A stretch of DNA of 64,000 nucleotides from CAYNKA01 sp964397655. GTDB lineage: Bacteria > Spirochaetota > Spirochaetia > DTKZ01. The stretch spans positions 1-64,000 of the forward strand of contig CAYNKA010000017.1 of assembly GCA_964397655.1 (NCBI GenBank). The letters run 5' to 3'. The position numbers were made by a program, and so were the translations under genes. Shown piece after piece: positions 35,067-44,923 of the stretch. Below the pieces are notes generated by a model. The model saw nothing but the letters and a program-made list of their open reading frames with translations, ran no database searches and was not told where the DNA came from. Each line of letters opens with the position of its first letter. The stretch's first letter is position 1.

Positions 35067-35282
35067 ATGAACGATAACCGACAGGAACTCGACGCGAAGA
35101 AAAAGCAAGCCTACATCCTCATGATCATAGGCGGAATCCTTTTCGCTTTGGCGATCATCGTGCCGACGGAACAGGGTTCGAAGCAGCAGATGGTGAAGAT
35201 AGGCGTAGGCCTCATCGGTCTCGTCCTCTTCTTCCTGGGATCCTACAGGAGGCCGCAGGCCAAGCAGCCGGTTAAGGAATGA
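35067..35282 (+). CDS. Small membrane protein with two transmembrane helices
   Basis: 71 aa: charged N-terminus, helix 1 (about 16-32), a short polar loop containing EQGSKQQ, helix 2 (about 44-59) and a basic tail. Strong ribosome-binding site AAGGAG 7 nt before the ATG. Divergent from the winged-helix regulator, which may control it. No family recognised. Confidence 0.7.
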   Translation: MNDNRQELDAKKKQAYILMIIGGILFALAIIVPTEQGSKQQMVKIGVGLIGLVLFFLGSYRRPQAKQPVKE

Positions 35283-35322
35283 CGCTTTCCGGGCGGAAAC
35301 ATCCGTCCCGCTCCCGAAAAGA

Positions 35323-35351
35323 TTGACAAGGACCGTATTGGGCGCTATATC
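35323..35351 (+). promoter_or_regulatory. Leaderless promoter of the aminotransferase gene
   Basis: TTGACA (35323-35328), 17-nt spacer, TATATC (35346-35351), then only 6 nt to the ATG at 35358; no ribosome-binding site. Transcription is expected to start at or next to the A of ATG. Confidence 0.75.
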
Positions 35352-35357
35352 TTATCC

Positions 35358-36656
35358 ATGAACCAATTAGCCCAGGAACTCAATGCGGTCCTCAAAGACA
35401 CTTCGGCCTACCGGCTCCTTTCCGAACTGGGGAGACGATTGTACTTCCCGAAAGGCATCATCGCCCAATCCGTCGAGGCGGGGAAGGCGGCGAAGCGCTT
35501 CAACGCGACCATCGGACTGTCCACGGAAAACGGGAAACCCATGATCTTGCCCTCGGTCGCGGCTTTCACGCCGGGACTTACTCCCGCGGAAGCGGTGTCC
35601 TATGCCCCGGTCACCGGAGACGCGGAGCTCAGGAAGCTCTGGAAGGACGAGATGCTGAAGAAGAATCCCGGGCTGACCGCGGAGGGTTGCTCTCTCCCCG
35701 TCGTGGTTCCGGGGCTCACCGCCGGAATTTCCACGGTCGCGGACCTTTTCGTGAACAAGGACGACGTCGTTGTCATCCCGGACATGTTCTGGGACAACTA
35801 TGAACTCATCTTCGGCGACAGGCTGCAGGCGAAACTCGTGCCCTTCCCCTTCTTCACGGAAGCGGGAGGCCTCAACGTCGCCGCGATAGAGGACGCGATC
35901 CTGAAAAACGCGTCCAGGGGCAAGGTGATCCTCCTCCTCAACTTCCCCAACAACCCGGCCGGCTATTCCCCGAAAAAAAGCGAAACGAAGGCCGTCGCGG
36001 AAGCGATCCGCGCCTGTGCGGACAGGGGAATCGACATCCTCGTGATCTCCGACGACGCCTATTACGGGCTTTTCTACGAGGAAGGAACCGAGACGGAATC
36101 GCTCTTCTCGGTCATGAGTTCCCTTCACGAGCGCGTCCTCGCGGCGAAGGTCGACGGGTCCACCAAAGAGGATTACGTCTGGGGCTTCCGGGTCGCGTTT
36201 CTCACCTTCGGCTCCAAGGGTCTCCGCCAGGAGCATTACGAAGCGCTCAACGTCAAGGTCTCCGGGAACATCCGAACCGTCGTTTCCAGCTCATCCAGGC
36301 TGGCGCAGAGCATCATGATCAAGGCCATGAAGTCCCCGACCTACCACGAGGAAAAACGGCAGAAGGCCGAAATCCTGAGGGGGCGTTACGCCGAAGTACG
36401 GAAGATCCTCAAGACCAGGACCTCCGGCAAGGCTCTCGAGGTCATTCCCTTCAACTCCGGATACTTCATGAGTTTCCGCTGCGAGGGGATCTCCGCGGAA
36501 AAGCTCAGGCAGAAACTCCTCGAGCGCGGGATTGGCACCATATCTCTTCAGGACAAATTCCTCAGGATCGCATTCGCGAGCATAGAGGCGTCGGGCATGA
36601 AGGAACTGTACGAGGAGATCTTCCGAGCCGCGGACGAACTCGCCGGGACCCGCTAG
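35358..36656 (+). CDS. Class I/II pyridoxal-phosphate aminotransferase
   Basis: 432 aa fold-type I aminotransferase. NFPNNPAGY (about 194-202) contains the Asn that contacts the cofactor, ISDDAYYGLFYEE the Asp and Tyr, and STKEDYVWGFRVAF the Schiff-base lysine (Lys near 273) and binding Arg. Length and the VPGLTAGISTV motif fit the aromatic/aspartate aminotransferase group, but the substrate is not clear. It starts directly behind a promoter (leaderless). The stop overlaps the convergent kinase stop through a shared CTAG. Confidence 0.85.
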   Translation: MNQLAQELNAVLKDTSAYRLLSELGRRLYFPKGIIAQSVEAGKAAKRFNATIGLSTENGKPMILPSVAAFTPGLTPAEAVSYAPVTGDAELRKLWKDEMLKKNPGLTAEGCSLPVVVPGLTAGISTVADLFVNKDDVVVIPDMFWDNYELIFGDRLQAKLVPFPFFTEAGGLNVAAIEDAILKNASRGKVILLLNFPNNPAGYSPKKSETKAVAEAIRACADRGIDILVISDDAYYGLFYEEGTETESLFSVMSSLHERVLAAKVDGSTKEDYVWGFRVAFLTFGSKGLRQEHYEALNVKVSGNIRTVVSSSSRLAQSIMIKAMKSPTYHEEKRQKAEILRGRYAEVRKILKTRTSGKALEVIPFNSGYFMSFRCEGISAEKLRQKLLERGIGTISLQDKFLRIAFASIEASGMKELYEEIFRAADELAGTR

Positions 36657-38149
36657 GGGACCGAAGGGGACGTCGCGGGAAACTCCAAGGTCACCGTCGT
36701 CCCCTTCCCCGGTTCGCTCTGCAAGGAGATGGACCCTCCGTGGAGGGTTATGATCGATTTGCAGATGTTGAGGCCGAGGCCGAACCCTTTTTCCTTCTTC
36801 GCTTCCCTGGACCGGTAAAAACGCTCGAAAACGTGGGGAATGTCCTCCGCGGATATCCCTATCCCCTGGTCCTCGATCCGGAAATGCACACGGTCCTGCG
36901 ATGATTCCGTACGGATCCGGATGAGGGAATCCTCTCCGCTGTATTTGATCGAATTGTCAAGCAGGTTGAGCACGACCTGCCTGAGTTTGTGTCTGTCCCC
37001 CGAAATCCTCGCTCTTCCCGAGGCATTCAGCTCCACTCGTATCCTTTTCTGTTTCAGAACCGGCATCATATGCTCCGCGCATTCTTCGGCGAGAGCCGCG
37101 AGATCGACCCGATCGAGGTCCATGACCGCGGAGCCGTTCTCGTAATGCACGATGAGCAGCAGATTTTCGGTGACCCGGATGATCCTGTTCACCTCGTCGA
37201 GGTTGCTGGACAGGATCTCCTCGTATTCCTTGGCGGTCCGAACCCTTCGGAGCCCGGTTTCGAGCTCTCCCTTGAGGATGGAGAGCGGAGTCCTGAGCTG
37301 ATGGCTTATGTCCTCCACGAGCCGGGTCTGGTACTCGAAGGCTTGATCGATGCGATCGAGCATGGTGTTGAGGGTTTCGGCGAGGTCCCGTATCTCGTCG
37401 CTGGCCGAAGGAAGAGGTACGCGGAGCTTCAGGTTCCGCTCGGAGATGCTCCTGGCCGCCGAGATGATGTCCTGCACGGGTTTGAAGGCCTGCTTCAGGA
37501 GATAGAGCTCGATGGAAAAGGCCAGGAAAAGAAGGATCGGGAGCGCGAGGAAGAAACCCCGGGCAAGGCTCGCGAGCGACGCGTTGACCGAGTCGCCGAG
37601 CGTTAACACCTCGACTATCGCCGCGTCGATGTTCCTGAAGGCGACGACTGCATAGGCGTGCCTCACTTCGTGACTCCGTCTCGAGGTGCGATCCATGGAC
37701 ACCGTGCTCGTGAAAAACCTGTCTTCCCCCGCGAGTTCGGCCAGAAAATACTCCGAGAGCCTCTCCGGGGAGAAGGTGGAGTTCGAGGACACGAGCGGTT
37801 TCCCGTTCATGTCGTAGATGATCACCGTCGTCTTGTAAGGTTTCGGCTGGTCCTTTCGCTCGTCGAACCAGGAAAGCGCGGTCTTGAAAAAAGCCGGATC
37901 GTCGAGACTGCGCGTGATCTCGGAGAGCGAAGGAGAGCCGTCCCTGCCGCGGTATTCCGAGGAGAGCACCGCGACGATCGAATCGACGGTCCCGAGGGCC
38001 TCGGTCTCGAGGAACGCATCGAGGTTCTGGTAGAGCTGACGCGAGATGAATTGGTAGATCGAGATTCCCGAGACGACCCAAAGGACCACGTTGAGGAGCA
38101 GGGAGAGCAGTACGATCTTCCTCTTTACGGTGAAAGCGATCCCTTTCAT
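36653..38149 (-). CDS. Sensor histidine kinase (CusS/heavy-metal-sensor-like architecture)
   Basis: 498 aa. First membrane helix about 12-32, an external sensor domain of about 150 residues, second helix about 190-212, HAMP (KPVQDIISAARSISERNL), HisKA with EDISHQLRTPL (phospho-His) and HATPase_c (NLLDNSIKYS, DQGIGIS, GFGLGLNICKSI). The signal is unknown. Its start overlaps the response regulator stop by 4 nt (ATGA). Confidence 0.88.
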   Translation of the reverse strand: MKGIAFTVKRKIVLLSLLLNVVLWVVSGISIYQFISRQLYQNLDAFLETEALGTVDSIVAVLSSEYRGRDGSPSLSEITRSLDDPAFFKTALSWFDERKDQPKPYKTTVIIYDMNGKPLVSSNSTFSPERLSEYFLAELAGEDRFFTSTVSMDRTSRRSHEVRHAYAVVAFRNIDAAIVEVLTLGDSVNASLASLARGFFLALPILLFLAFSIELYLLKQAFKPVQDIISAARSISERNLKLRVPLPSASDEIRDLAETLNTMLDRIDQAFEYQTRLVEDISHQLRTPLSILKGELETGLRRVRTAKEYEEILSSNLDEVNRIIRVTENLLLIVHYENGSAVMDLDRVDLAALAEECAEHMMPVLKQKRIRVELNASGRARISGDRHKLRQVVLNLLDNSIKYSGEDSLIRIRTESSQDRVHFRIEDQGIGISAEDIPHVFERFYRSREAKKEKGFGLGLNICKSIITLHGGSISLQSEPGKGTTVTLEFPATSPSVP

Positions 38150-38814
38150 CCTTCCAGCGTATATCCTCTCCCCCGGACGGTCTTGATGAGCTTCTTGTCG
38201 AAACCGTAATCGATCTTCCCGCGGAGATAGTTGATGTACACGTCGATGACGTTGGTGAAGGTGTCGAATCGGATGTCCCAGACGTGTTCGGAAATCATGG
38301 TCCTGGTCACGATCCTGCCCTCGTTCCTCATGAGGTATTCGAGCAGGGCGTATTCCCGGTTGGAGAGCTGGATCTCCTTGTCGCCTCTCGTCACCCTCCG
38401 CGTGAGAAGGTCGAGGACGAGGTCCGCTATGCGGAGCGAGGACGTCTTGTTCGGTTCGTTCTTTCTGAGAAGCGCCCGTATCCTCGCGAGAAACTCCTCG
38501 AAAGCGAAGGGCTTCGTCATGTAGTCGTCCGCGCCCGAGTCGAGGCCCGCGACCTTGTCGAGAACGGTGTCCTTGGCCGTCAGCATGAGAATCGGAAGCG
38601 TGAAACCGCTCTTCCTGAGCTTTCCGCAGAAGGCGACGCCGTCCATTCCGGGCAACATGATGTCGAGGACGAGAAGATCGAAGACCGATCCGGAGATGAG
38701 CTCCCAAGCCTTCTCGGCGTCCGGGGCCATCTCCACGGCATACCCCTCTTCCTTCAGCCCCCTGCAGATGAACTGGGCGATCTTTTCTTCATCTTCCACG
38801 AGGAGCAAACGCAT
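38146..38814 (-). CDS. OmpR-family response regulator
   Basis: 222 aa. Acidic pocket EDEE, phospho-acceptor Asp51 in LLVLDIMLPGMDG, switch Lys in MTKPF and a C-terminal winged helix (LSNREYALLEYLMRNEGRIV, then the IDVYINYLRGKID recognition region). First gene of the pair with the kinase at 36653. By analogy it would control an envelope or metal response; no target gene is next to it. Confidence 0.9.
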   Translation of the reverse strand: MRLLLVEDEEKIAQFICRGLKEEGYAVEMAPDAEKAWELISGSVFDLLVLDIMLPGMDGVAFCGKLRKSGFTLPILMLTAKDTVLDKVAGLDSGADDYMTKPFAFEEFLARIRALLRKNEPNKTSSLRIADLVLDLLTRRVTRGDKEIQLSNREYALLEYLMRNEGRIVTRTMISEHVWDIRFDTFTNVIDVYINYLRGKIDYGFDKKLIKTVRGRGYTLEG

Positions 38815-38859
38815 GAAGCAAGACTATCCGGTTTCTCCGAAAAAATCCAGGTCATCCGG

Positions 38860-39798
38860 TCAGATGACCTCCCGCGCCTCGTCTGCCCGTCCGCAGAGAC
38901 GCCCCTGGCGGGTGTCGCGGGCTTCGAGTTCCCGGCGAAGCAGGCCGAGAAAGCGGCTTTTGTCCGGGTAATTTCGAGGGTGGGCGAGCCTGGCCGCCGG
39001 AGTGTCGCAGGTGAGCCTCATGACGAGGGTATCGGGAGGAAGGCGTTCGAGCGCCTTCACGACATAGTCGAGATGCCGCTTCCAGCACGGGAGCGCGAGC
39101 TCGCCGTCCTCGAATTCGCCGAGAAGCGCGGTGCCGCGGGGCACGTGCAGATTGTGGATCTTGATCCCTTCCGGCTCGTATCTGCGCAGAAATTCCATCG
39201 TGGCGAGGATTTCCCTCTCCCCTTCTCCCGGAAGCCCGAAGATGAGGTGGACGGCGGTTTTGATTCCCCGTTCCTTGAGGAGTCGCGCCGCTGCGTCGAA
39301 TTCCTCGATTCCGTGCCCCCTCCTGATGCGCCGCAGCGTTCCGTCGCTCGCCGATTGCAGGCCGAGCTCGACCCAGACGTCCCGGTCCCCGTTCCTGTAT
39401 TCGGCGAGGAGGTTCGCCCGCTCCTCGTCCAGGCAGTCCGGACGCGTCGAGACGATGAGTTCGCGGAAATTCCCGAGGGAAAGCGCGCGGTCCCAGACCT
39501 TCCTGAGAGTATCCGGCGCGGCGTAGGTGTTCGAATAGGCCTGAAAGTAGAGCAGAAAGATCCTCGCGCCGTAACGGGTTTTGAGAAAATCGATCCCCTG
39601 GCTCACCTGCGACTCGACGTCTTCGAGGGTTCCCAGGTAGGGGGATCTGGCGCCTGCCGGCTCGCAGAAGATGCAGCCGGGAGCGTCGCGGAAAGGGCCC
39701 CGATTCGGACAGGAAAAGCCCGCGTCGACGGCGACCCGGTAGGTCGTTTCGCCGTAACGTTCACGAAGATACTTCGAGTAGGAGGCGAATCTGTCCAT
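38860..39798 (-). CDS. TIGR01212-type radical SAM protein (YhcC-like)
   Basis: 312 aa. The unusual radical-SAM cysteine spacing of this family is visible in SCPNRGPFRDAPGCIFC (Cys29, Cys42, Cys45), followed by FQAYSNTYA and VELGLQSASDGTLRRIRRGH. Function of the family is unknown. A promoter TTGTCA-18-TAATAT ends 6 nt before the ATG with no ribosome-binding site (leaderless); its -35 box overlaps that of the divergent gene at 39865. Confidence 0.85.
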   Translation of the reverse strand: MDRFASYSKYLRERYGETTYRVAVDAGFSCPNRGPFRDAPGCIFCEPAGARSPYLGTLEDVESQVSQGIDFLKTRYGARIFLLYFQAYSNTYAAPDTLRKVWDRALSLGNFRELIVSTRPDCLDEERANLLAEYRNGDRDVWVELGLQSASDGTLRRIRRGHGIEEFDAAARLLKERGIKTAVHLIFGLPGEGEREILATMEFLRRYEPEGIKIHNLHVPRGTALLGEFEDGELALPCWKRHLDYVVKALERLPPDTLVMRLTCDTPAARLAHPRNYPDKSRFLGLLRRELEARDTRQGRLCGRADEAREVI

Positions 39799-39804
39799 AG
39801 CCGC

Positions 39805-39856
39805 ATATTATCCGTTCGCGTCCGGGATTGACAACCCGGAGAGTCTCGCCTAAATT
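39805..39856. promoter_or_regulatory. Divergent leaderless promoter pair with overlapping -35 boxes
   Basis: Plus strand: TTGACA (39828-39833), 17 nt, TAAATT (39851-39856), 8 nt, ATG 39865. Minus strand: TTGTCA (39829-39834), 18 nt, TAATAT (39805-39810), 6 nt, ATG 39798. The two -35 hexamers share five base pairs, so both promoters cannot be occupied at once. The entire intergenic space is 66 nt. Confidence 0.65.
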
Positions 39857-39864
39857 CGGAATCC

Positions 39865-41100
39865 ATGAAACCCTCGCTGAAATCCGCTCTTTTGCTGATC
39901 GCAGCGTTTTCGAGCGGATGCAGGATTCCCTCCCACACCAAGATCACGCTCGTGACCAACCGCACGGAACTCGTAGAATACTCAGAGGCTTTCAACGCCG
40001 CCCAGGAACATTACCAGGCTGAAATCCACTATAGGGAAAGGCCTTCGGATTCGGTCTCGAAGGAGGAGATTCCGCCGGATCTCGTGGTTTCCGACTGCAT
40101 CACCGGGAAGACCCTCCTCGGCAAATTCCACACCCTGAACAACCTCCTGGATAAAAAAAACGTGACGAAGGACTCGTTCTACCCGGCACTGCTCGCCATG
40201 GGGCAGAAGGACAAACAGCAGATGCTCATACCTCTGTCCTTCGACCTGCCTCTCCTCATGTACGACAACCGTCTGATCGGAGAGGAGAACGGTCTCTTCT
40301 CGTTGGATTTGGACAAGATCCGGGAAATCGGGGAAAAATACAACAAACAGGAGAACGGGAGAACGATCCAGATGGGATTCTCCCCGAGATGGGATCCGGC
40401 ATTCCTCTATCACGCGATCTCGATACTCGGGGCGGACTTCACGGAGGGATCGAACGGCCCCCTTTCGTGGAACGAGCGCGGCCTGAGGCAGGCGATGGCC
40501 TACATCGACGACTGGTCGGAAAAAACGAACGGCGGCGAAAACACGGAGACTTTTTTCGCCGAAAAATACCTCTACGATCCCCCTTATCGTTGGGCGTCCC
40601 TTGGCAGGGTGAAATTCGCCTACAGCAAGGCCTCGGATTTCTTTCTGCTTCCGGAAAACAGAAGACTCTCTCTGGATTTCCGCTGGGTTTCCCTCAAGGG
40701 CAGGATCACGGCCCTGGAATGTGTCCTCTTCGCCGGCATTCCGCTCAAGGCCCGGAATCCGCGCGGGGCCGAGGCCTTCCTCCTCTGGCTCCTGGATCCA
40801 GGCACGCAAAAGAAGCTCCTCGAAGACGGAGCGAAGAAAACCGGCCGCAGTTTCGGGATCGCATCGGGCTTTTCGTCGATAAAAAAGGTGAACGAGAGGG
40901 AATTCCCCCGCCTCTACCCCCTCCTCGCCGGCCATACGCCGCCCGCGGACATCCTGGCCTTCCCCCCTCCGCTTCCGGGAAATTGGAAAGATCTCAAGGA
41001 CGGACTTCTCATCCCGTGGATGACGAAGAAAACCGGCTCAGGCTCCATCGAGGACCTCGAAACCTTCTACAAGGCGTGGCTGCTCAAGCACACGGACTGA
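39865..41100 (+). CDS. Extracellular solute-binding lipoprotein of an ABC transporter
   Basis: 411 aa. Lipoprotein signal with lipobox FSSGC (Cys19), then a family-1 binding fold (KITLVTNRTELVEYSEAF, and a late AFLLWLLDPGTQKKLLEDGA typical of MalE/UgpB-type proteins). Followed 98 nt later by an MsmK-type ATPase, but no permease genes lie near. It may serve a permease pair encoded elsewhere or deliver to several systems. Leaderless promoter. Confidence 0.8.
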   Translation: MKPSLKSALLLIAAFSSGCRIPSHTKITLVTNRTELVEYSEAFNAAQEHYQAEIHYRERPSDSVSKEEIPPDLVVSDCITGKTLLGKFHTLNNLLDKKNVTKDSFYPALLAMGQKDKQQMLIPLSFDLPLLMYDNRLIGEENGLFSLDLDKIREIGEKYNKQENGRTIQMGFSPRWDPAFLYHAISILGADFTEGSNGPLSWNERGLRQAMAYIDDWSEKTNGGENTETFFAEKYLYDPPYRWASLGRVKFAYSKASDFFLLPENRRLSLDFRWVSLKGRITALECVLFAGIPLKARNPRGAEAFLLWLLDPGTQKKLLEDGAKKTGRSFGIASGFSSIKKVNEREFPRLYPLLAGHTPPADILAFPPPLPGNWKDLKDGLLIPWMTKKTGSGSIEDLETFYKAWLLKHTD

Positions 41101-41136
41101 ACCGGTTTCCATCGTAATTCCCCTTCGAGGTTTCAA

Positions 41137-41165
41137 TTGACAACGGGGGTTTTGTAATTTACCAT
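41137..41165 (+). promoter_or_regulatory. Promoter of the MsmK/UgpC-type ATPase gene
   Basis: TTGACA (41137-41142), 17-nt spacer, TACCAT (41160-41165). The gene follows with a conventional leader and an AGGAGG ribosome-binding site, so the ATPase can be made independently of the upstream binding protein. Confidence 0.5.
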
Positions 41166-41198
41166 GGTATCCATAAAATAAATCCTCAGGAGGCTTTC

Positions 41199-42296
<1,098 letters not shown>

Positions 42297-42340
42297 TTCG
42301 ACGTACCACTCGAGGGAAACGATTTCCCTCCCTGTTTTTA

Positions 42341-42371
42341 GAGGCCGCCAGAAAATGGCGGCCTCTTTTTT
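42341..42371 (+). terminator. Rho-independent terminator after the shared ABC ATPase gene
   Basis: Perfect 10-bp stem (42341-42350 with 42356-42365), loop GAAAA, six Ts. A smaller perfect 8-bp hairpin lies just before it (42312-42330). Confidence 0.93.
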
Positions 42372-42398
42372 CGCATCGGCGATATTCTCACTAAATAA

Positions 42399-42427
42399 TT
42401 GAAAAGCCGTCATTTATGGCCTATACT
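42399..42427 (+). promoter_or_regulatory. Leaderless promoter of the chemoreceptor-like gene
   Basis: TTGAAA (42399-42404), 17-nt spacer, TATACT (42422-42427), 8 nt to the ATG at 42436, no ribosome-binding site. Confidence 0.7.
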
Positions 42428-42435
42428 CGAACCAT

Positions 42436-44226
42436 ATGGACGCAACAACGGTCTTCATGCGAGACGAGATCATCGCAAAACTCAATACCCTCGTGAAGCA
42501 TACCGAGGAAATCTACCTCACGCTGGCGAAGCAGTTTCCGGAACTGCTCAAGGAGATGGAGAAGAGCATCCAGAACTCCAACCAGTTCGTCGAAGATTTC
42601 AAGGGCGCCGGGAGCCGGTCTACGGCGGAAGGCGGCGCAAGCATAGACGCGACGATCCAGAGAACGCAGGCGATCATCGAGGACGCATCCAAAACCTTCC
42701 GGGAAATTCACGAGGAAGACAGCCGCCTTTTCTCCACCATCGAGGAGGGCATCGGAAGGCTCACGGAGCTCGAGACCTACATTTCCCGGATCCATGAAGA
42801 CTCGGAAGCCATGGAGATAATCTCGCTCAACGCCATGACGGTGGCGCTCAAGGCCGGAAGCGCGGGGCGGGCATTCTCGTACATCACCGAAGAACTGAAG
42901 AGGCTCTCCACGAAAACGATCGGTCTCACCGAAGATCTCACGCATCAGGGTAAATTCCTGCTCGACACCTTCGAACGCTTTCGCGGCAGGATGCAGGAAG
43001 TGAAGAATTTCCAGGAAAATCTCTTCGCGGACATCGAAGGAAGGCTCAGGACGAGCTTCGAGGACCTCAGCAAGGGCATCGGTCAGCTCATCTCCGTCAT
43101 CTCCGAATTCGTGGAAAAGGCGAAAGCGACCAAGGCGCCCCTGCTCAGGATCATGGAGGAAATACAGCTTCAGGACATCATCCGACAGTCCATCGACCAT
43201 GTGATCATTTCTCTTCAGGAATTGCGGGAAATATCGGAGTCCGGAACTCAGGAGGAGCTTCTCGACGAACTCTCGTTCTTCCATTCTCTTCCGGATCTCT
43301 GCACGAGCCTGCTCGACGACGTTCAGGAAAAACTGAAATCGAGCCTTTCCGTCTTCCACGAACAGGAAGAGACGGCGCGCAACATCATAGAAAACCTGGA
43401 AATCGAACGCCGGAATTTCCTCGAGAGCGTAACCAGGACGAAGGCCGGAAATTCGCTGTCCGACCTTTTCGCGAACGCCTCCGGCATCCTCAAGGAGCTG
43501 CTCGAGGACCTCGCCATTTCCATCAGGCACAAGGACGAAATAACCAGCGAGAGCAAGACCCTCACCAAACAGGTCCTCCAGATGGAAAAGACCTTCAAGA
43601 CCTTCGAGACCATCGTGAGCAGATTCCATTCCGTGGACATCGCATCGAGGATCGAAGTGGCTAAGCAGGAGATATTGCGTAAGATGACGGGAACCGTGGA
43701 AGAGATGACGGCTCTCACCGGACGGATAGAGAAGGACGTCGGCGATTCGCTCAACGCAACGAAGGAATTCATCAAGACGACGAACGCATCCATCCGTGAT
43801 TATACGGACGTTTTCCAGGCTGAAGCGGAAATGATCAGGAAATTCGAGACCTCGATACGGGATTCCTACGAAACCCTGTTCCAGGCGAGGGAAACCATCG
43901 GGAGTTCGCTCTCCGGTTTCTCCGTTTTTACGGGGCAGTTCGTGTACCTCTTCACGGAAGGCAGGAAACAATTGGACGGCCTTTCCATCCTCCTCGAAGA
44001 CATCGACAGGCTCAAGGACAAGCTCAGGGAAATCAAGGAAAAGTCGGAAACGCAGATGAAGCCTCTCCTGGAAAATCTCGGAAAAACCGACTGGAACATC
44101 GAGAACAAAAAGCTCCAGAACATCATCAAGCGTTTCACGATCTTCACCCATAAAAAGACGGCGGGGAACATAGGAGGATTCGTCGTCGAGGACGGAGTTC
44201 CTCCAGGCGAAATCACGATGTTCTGA
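42436..44226 (+). CDS. Soluble chemoreceptor-like coiled-coil protein
   Basis: 596 aa, almost entirely heptad-like coiled coil, with no membrane segment or recognised sensor domain. Residues about 125-165 resemble the tip of a methyl-accepting chemotaxis protein (EIISLNAMTVALKAGSAGRA, then FSYITEELKRLS), the part that binds CheA/CheW. Residues 241-256 (EIQLQDIIRQSIDHVI) contain a D-x3-Q pattern like the CheZ active-site helix. A second weaker tip-like stretch lies near 396-415. It is followed by cheD, 33 nt downstream. Probably a cytoplasmic signalling protein in chemotaxis; weak similarity leaves room for another scaffold role. Confidence 0.65.
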   Translation: MDATTVFMRDEIIAKLNTLVKHTEEIYLTLAKQFPELLKEMEKSIQNSNQFVEDFKGAGSRSTAEGGASIDATIQRTQAIIEDASKTFREIHEEDSRLFSTIEEGIGRLTELETYISRIHEDSEAMEIISLNAMTVALKAGSAGRAFSYITEELKRLSTKTIGLTEDLTHQGKFLLDTFERFRGRMQEVKNFQENLFADIEGRLRTSFEDLSKGIGQLISVISEFVEKAKATKAPLLRIMEEIQLQDIIRQSIDHVIISLQELREISESGTQEELLDELSFFHSLPDLCTSLLDDVQEKLKSSLSVFHEQEETARNIIENLEIERRNFLESVTRTKAGNSLSDLFANASGILKELLEDLAISIRHKDEITSESKTLTKQVLQMEKTFKTFETIVSRFHSVDIASRIEVAKQEILRKMTGTVEEMTALTGRIEKDVGDSLNATKEFIKTTNASIRDYTDVFQAEAEMIRKFETSIRDSYETLFQARETIGSSLSGFSVFTGQFVYLFTEGRKQLDGLSILLEDIDRLKDKLREIKEKSETQMKPLLENLGKTDWNIENKKLQNIIKRFTIFTHKKTAGNIGGFVVEDGVPPGEITMF

Positions 44227-44259
44227 ATCGAGTCCGACGTCTTGTATTAGGAATTAAAA

Positions 44260-44862
44260 ATGTACACCCATTTCTACAGCCGATTCAATTCCCAAGTCAT
44301 CACGATTCATCCCGGCGAATATCATGCGACCAAGGAACCGGTGATCATCGCCACCGTCCTGGGTAGCTGCGTCGCCGTTGCGCTCTACGACAAGCGGAAC
44401 AAGTTCGGCGGACTCAACCATTTCATGCTGCCCGGAACCCTGAATCCCGACGGAGCATTCCTCACCTCGAGCGGAAAATACGGCCTCTTCGCCATGGAAT
44501 TCCTCGTGAACGCGATGCTCAAGCTCGGATCGAGGAAGCAGGATCTCTCGGCGAAGGTATTCGGCGGCGGGTCCGTCCTCAAGAAAGCGGGAGGATTCGG
44601 CAGCCATATCCCGCAGAGCAACATCGACTTCGCCTTCACCTACCTGAATACCGAGGGAATCCCGGTCGAATCCTCGGACGTCGGGGGAACCCACGCGAGG
44701 AAGATCTTCTATTTCCCCCAAACCTCCAGGATACTGCTCAAGCGGATCACCGGAAAACTCATCGCGGCGGTCGAAGAGGAAGAGAGCGCCTATTTCCGCA
44801 GGATCAAGAAAGAAACGAAAAAAGGATTCGAACCGCCCGAAGAAACGCCGACGATCTTCTGA
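44260..44862 (+). CDS. cheD: Chemoreceptor glutamine deamidase
   Basis: 200 aa. CheD deamidates glutamines on chemoreceptors and binds CheC. The catalytic cysteine lies in LGSCVAV (Cys37) and the histidine in GGLNHFMLP (His54); KVFGGGSVLK and GGTHARKI complete the family pattern. It carries about 30 extra residues at the C-terminus. AGGA site before the ATG. Cotranscription with the receptor-like gene suggests that this protein is its substrate or partner. Confidence 0.9.
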   Translation: MYTHFYSRFNSQVITIHPGEYHATKEPVIIATVLGSCVAVALYDKRNKFGGLNHFMLPGTLNPDGAFLTSSGKYGLFAMEFLVNAMLKLGSRKQDLSAKVFGGGSVLKKAGGFGSHIPQSNIDFAFTYLNTEGIPVESSDVGGTHARKIFYFPQTSRILLKRITGKLIAAVEEEESAYFRRIKKETKKGFEPPEETPTIF

Positions 44863-44870
44863 AGAGCGGA

Positions 44871-44903
44871 CCTGCCTCCGGAACGGAAATCCGGAGACAG
44901 GTT
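44871..44903. terminator. Strong stem-loop between convergent cheD and glnK
   Basis: 13-bp stem with one mismatch (44871-44883 with 44891-44903), 7-nt loop, sitting between the convergent stops at 44862 and 44924. There is no T-run on either side, so it is either a non-canonical bidirectional terminator or an mRNA 3' end stabiliser. Confidence 0.45.
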
Positions 44904-44923
44904 CCGAGCCGCTCGTCCGCCCC

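Noticed and set aside
38284..39831. Long plus-strand open frame opposite the response regulator and radical SAM genes
   Set aside because: Covers two unmistakable minus-strand genes and their promoter; no recognisable protein.
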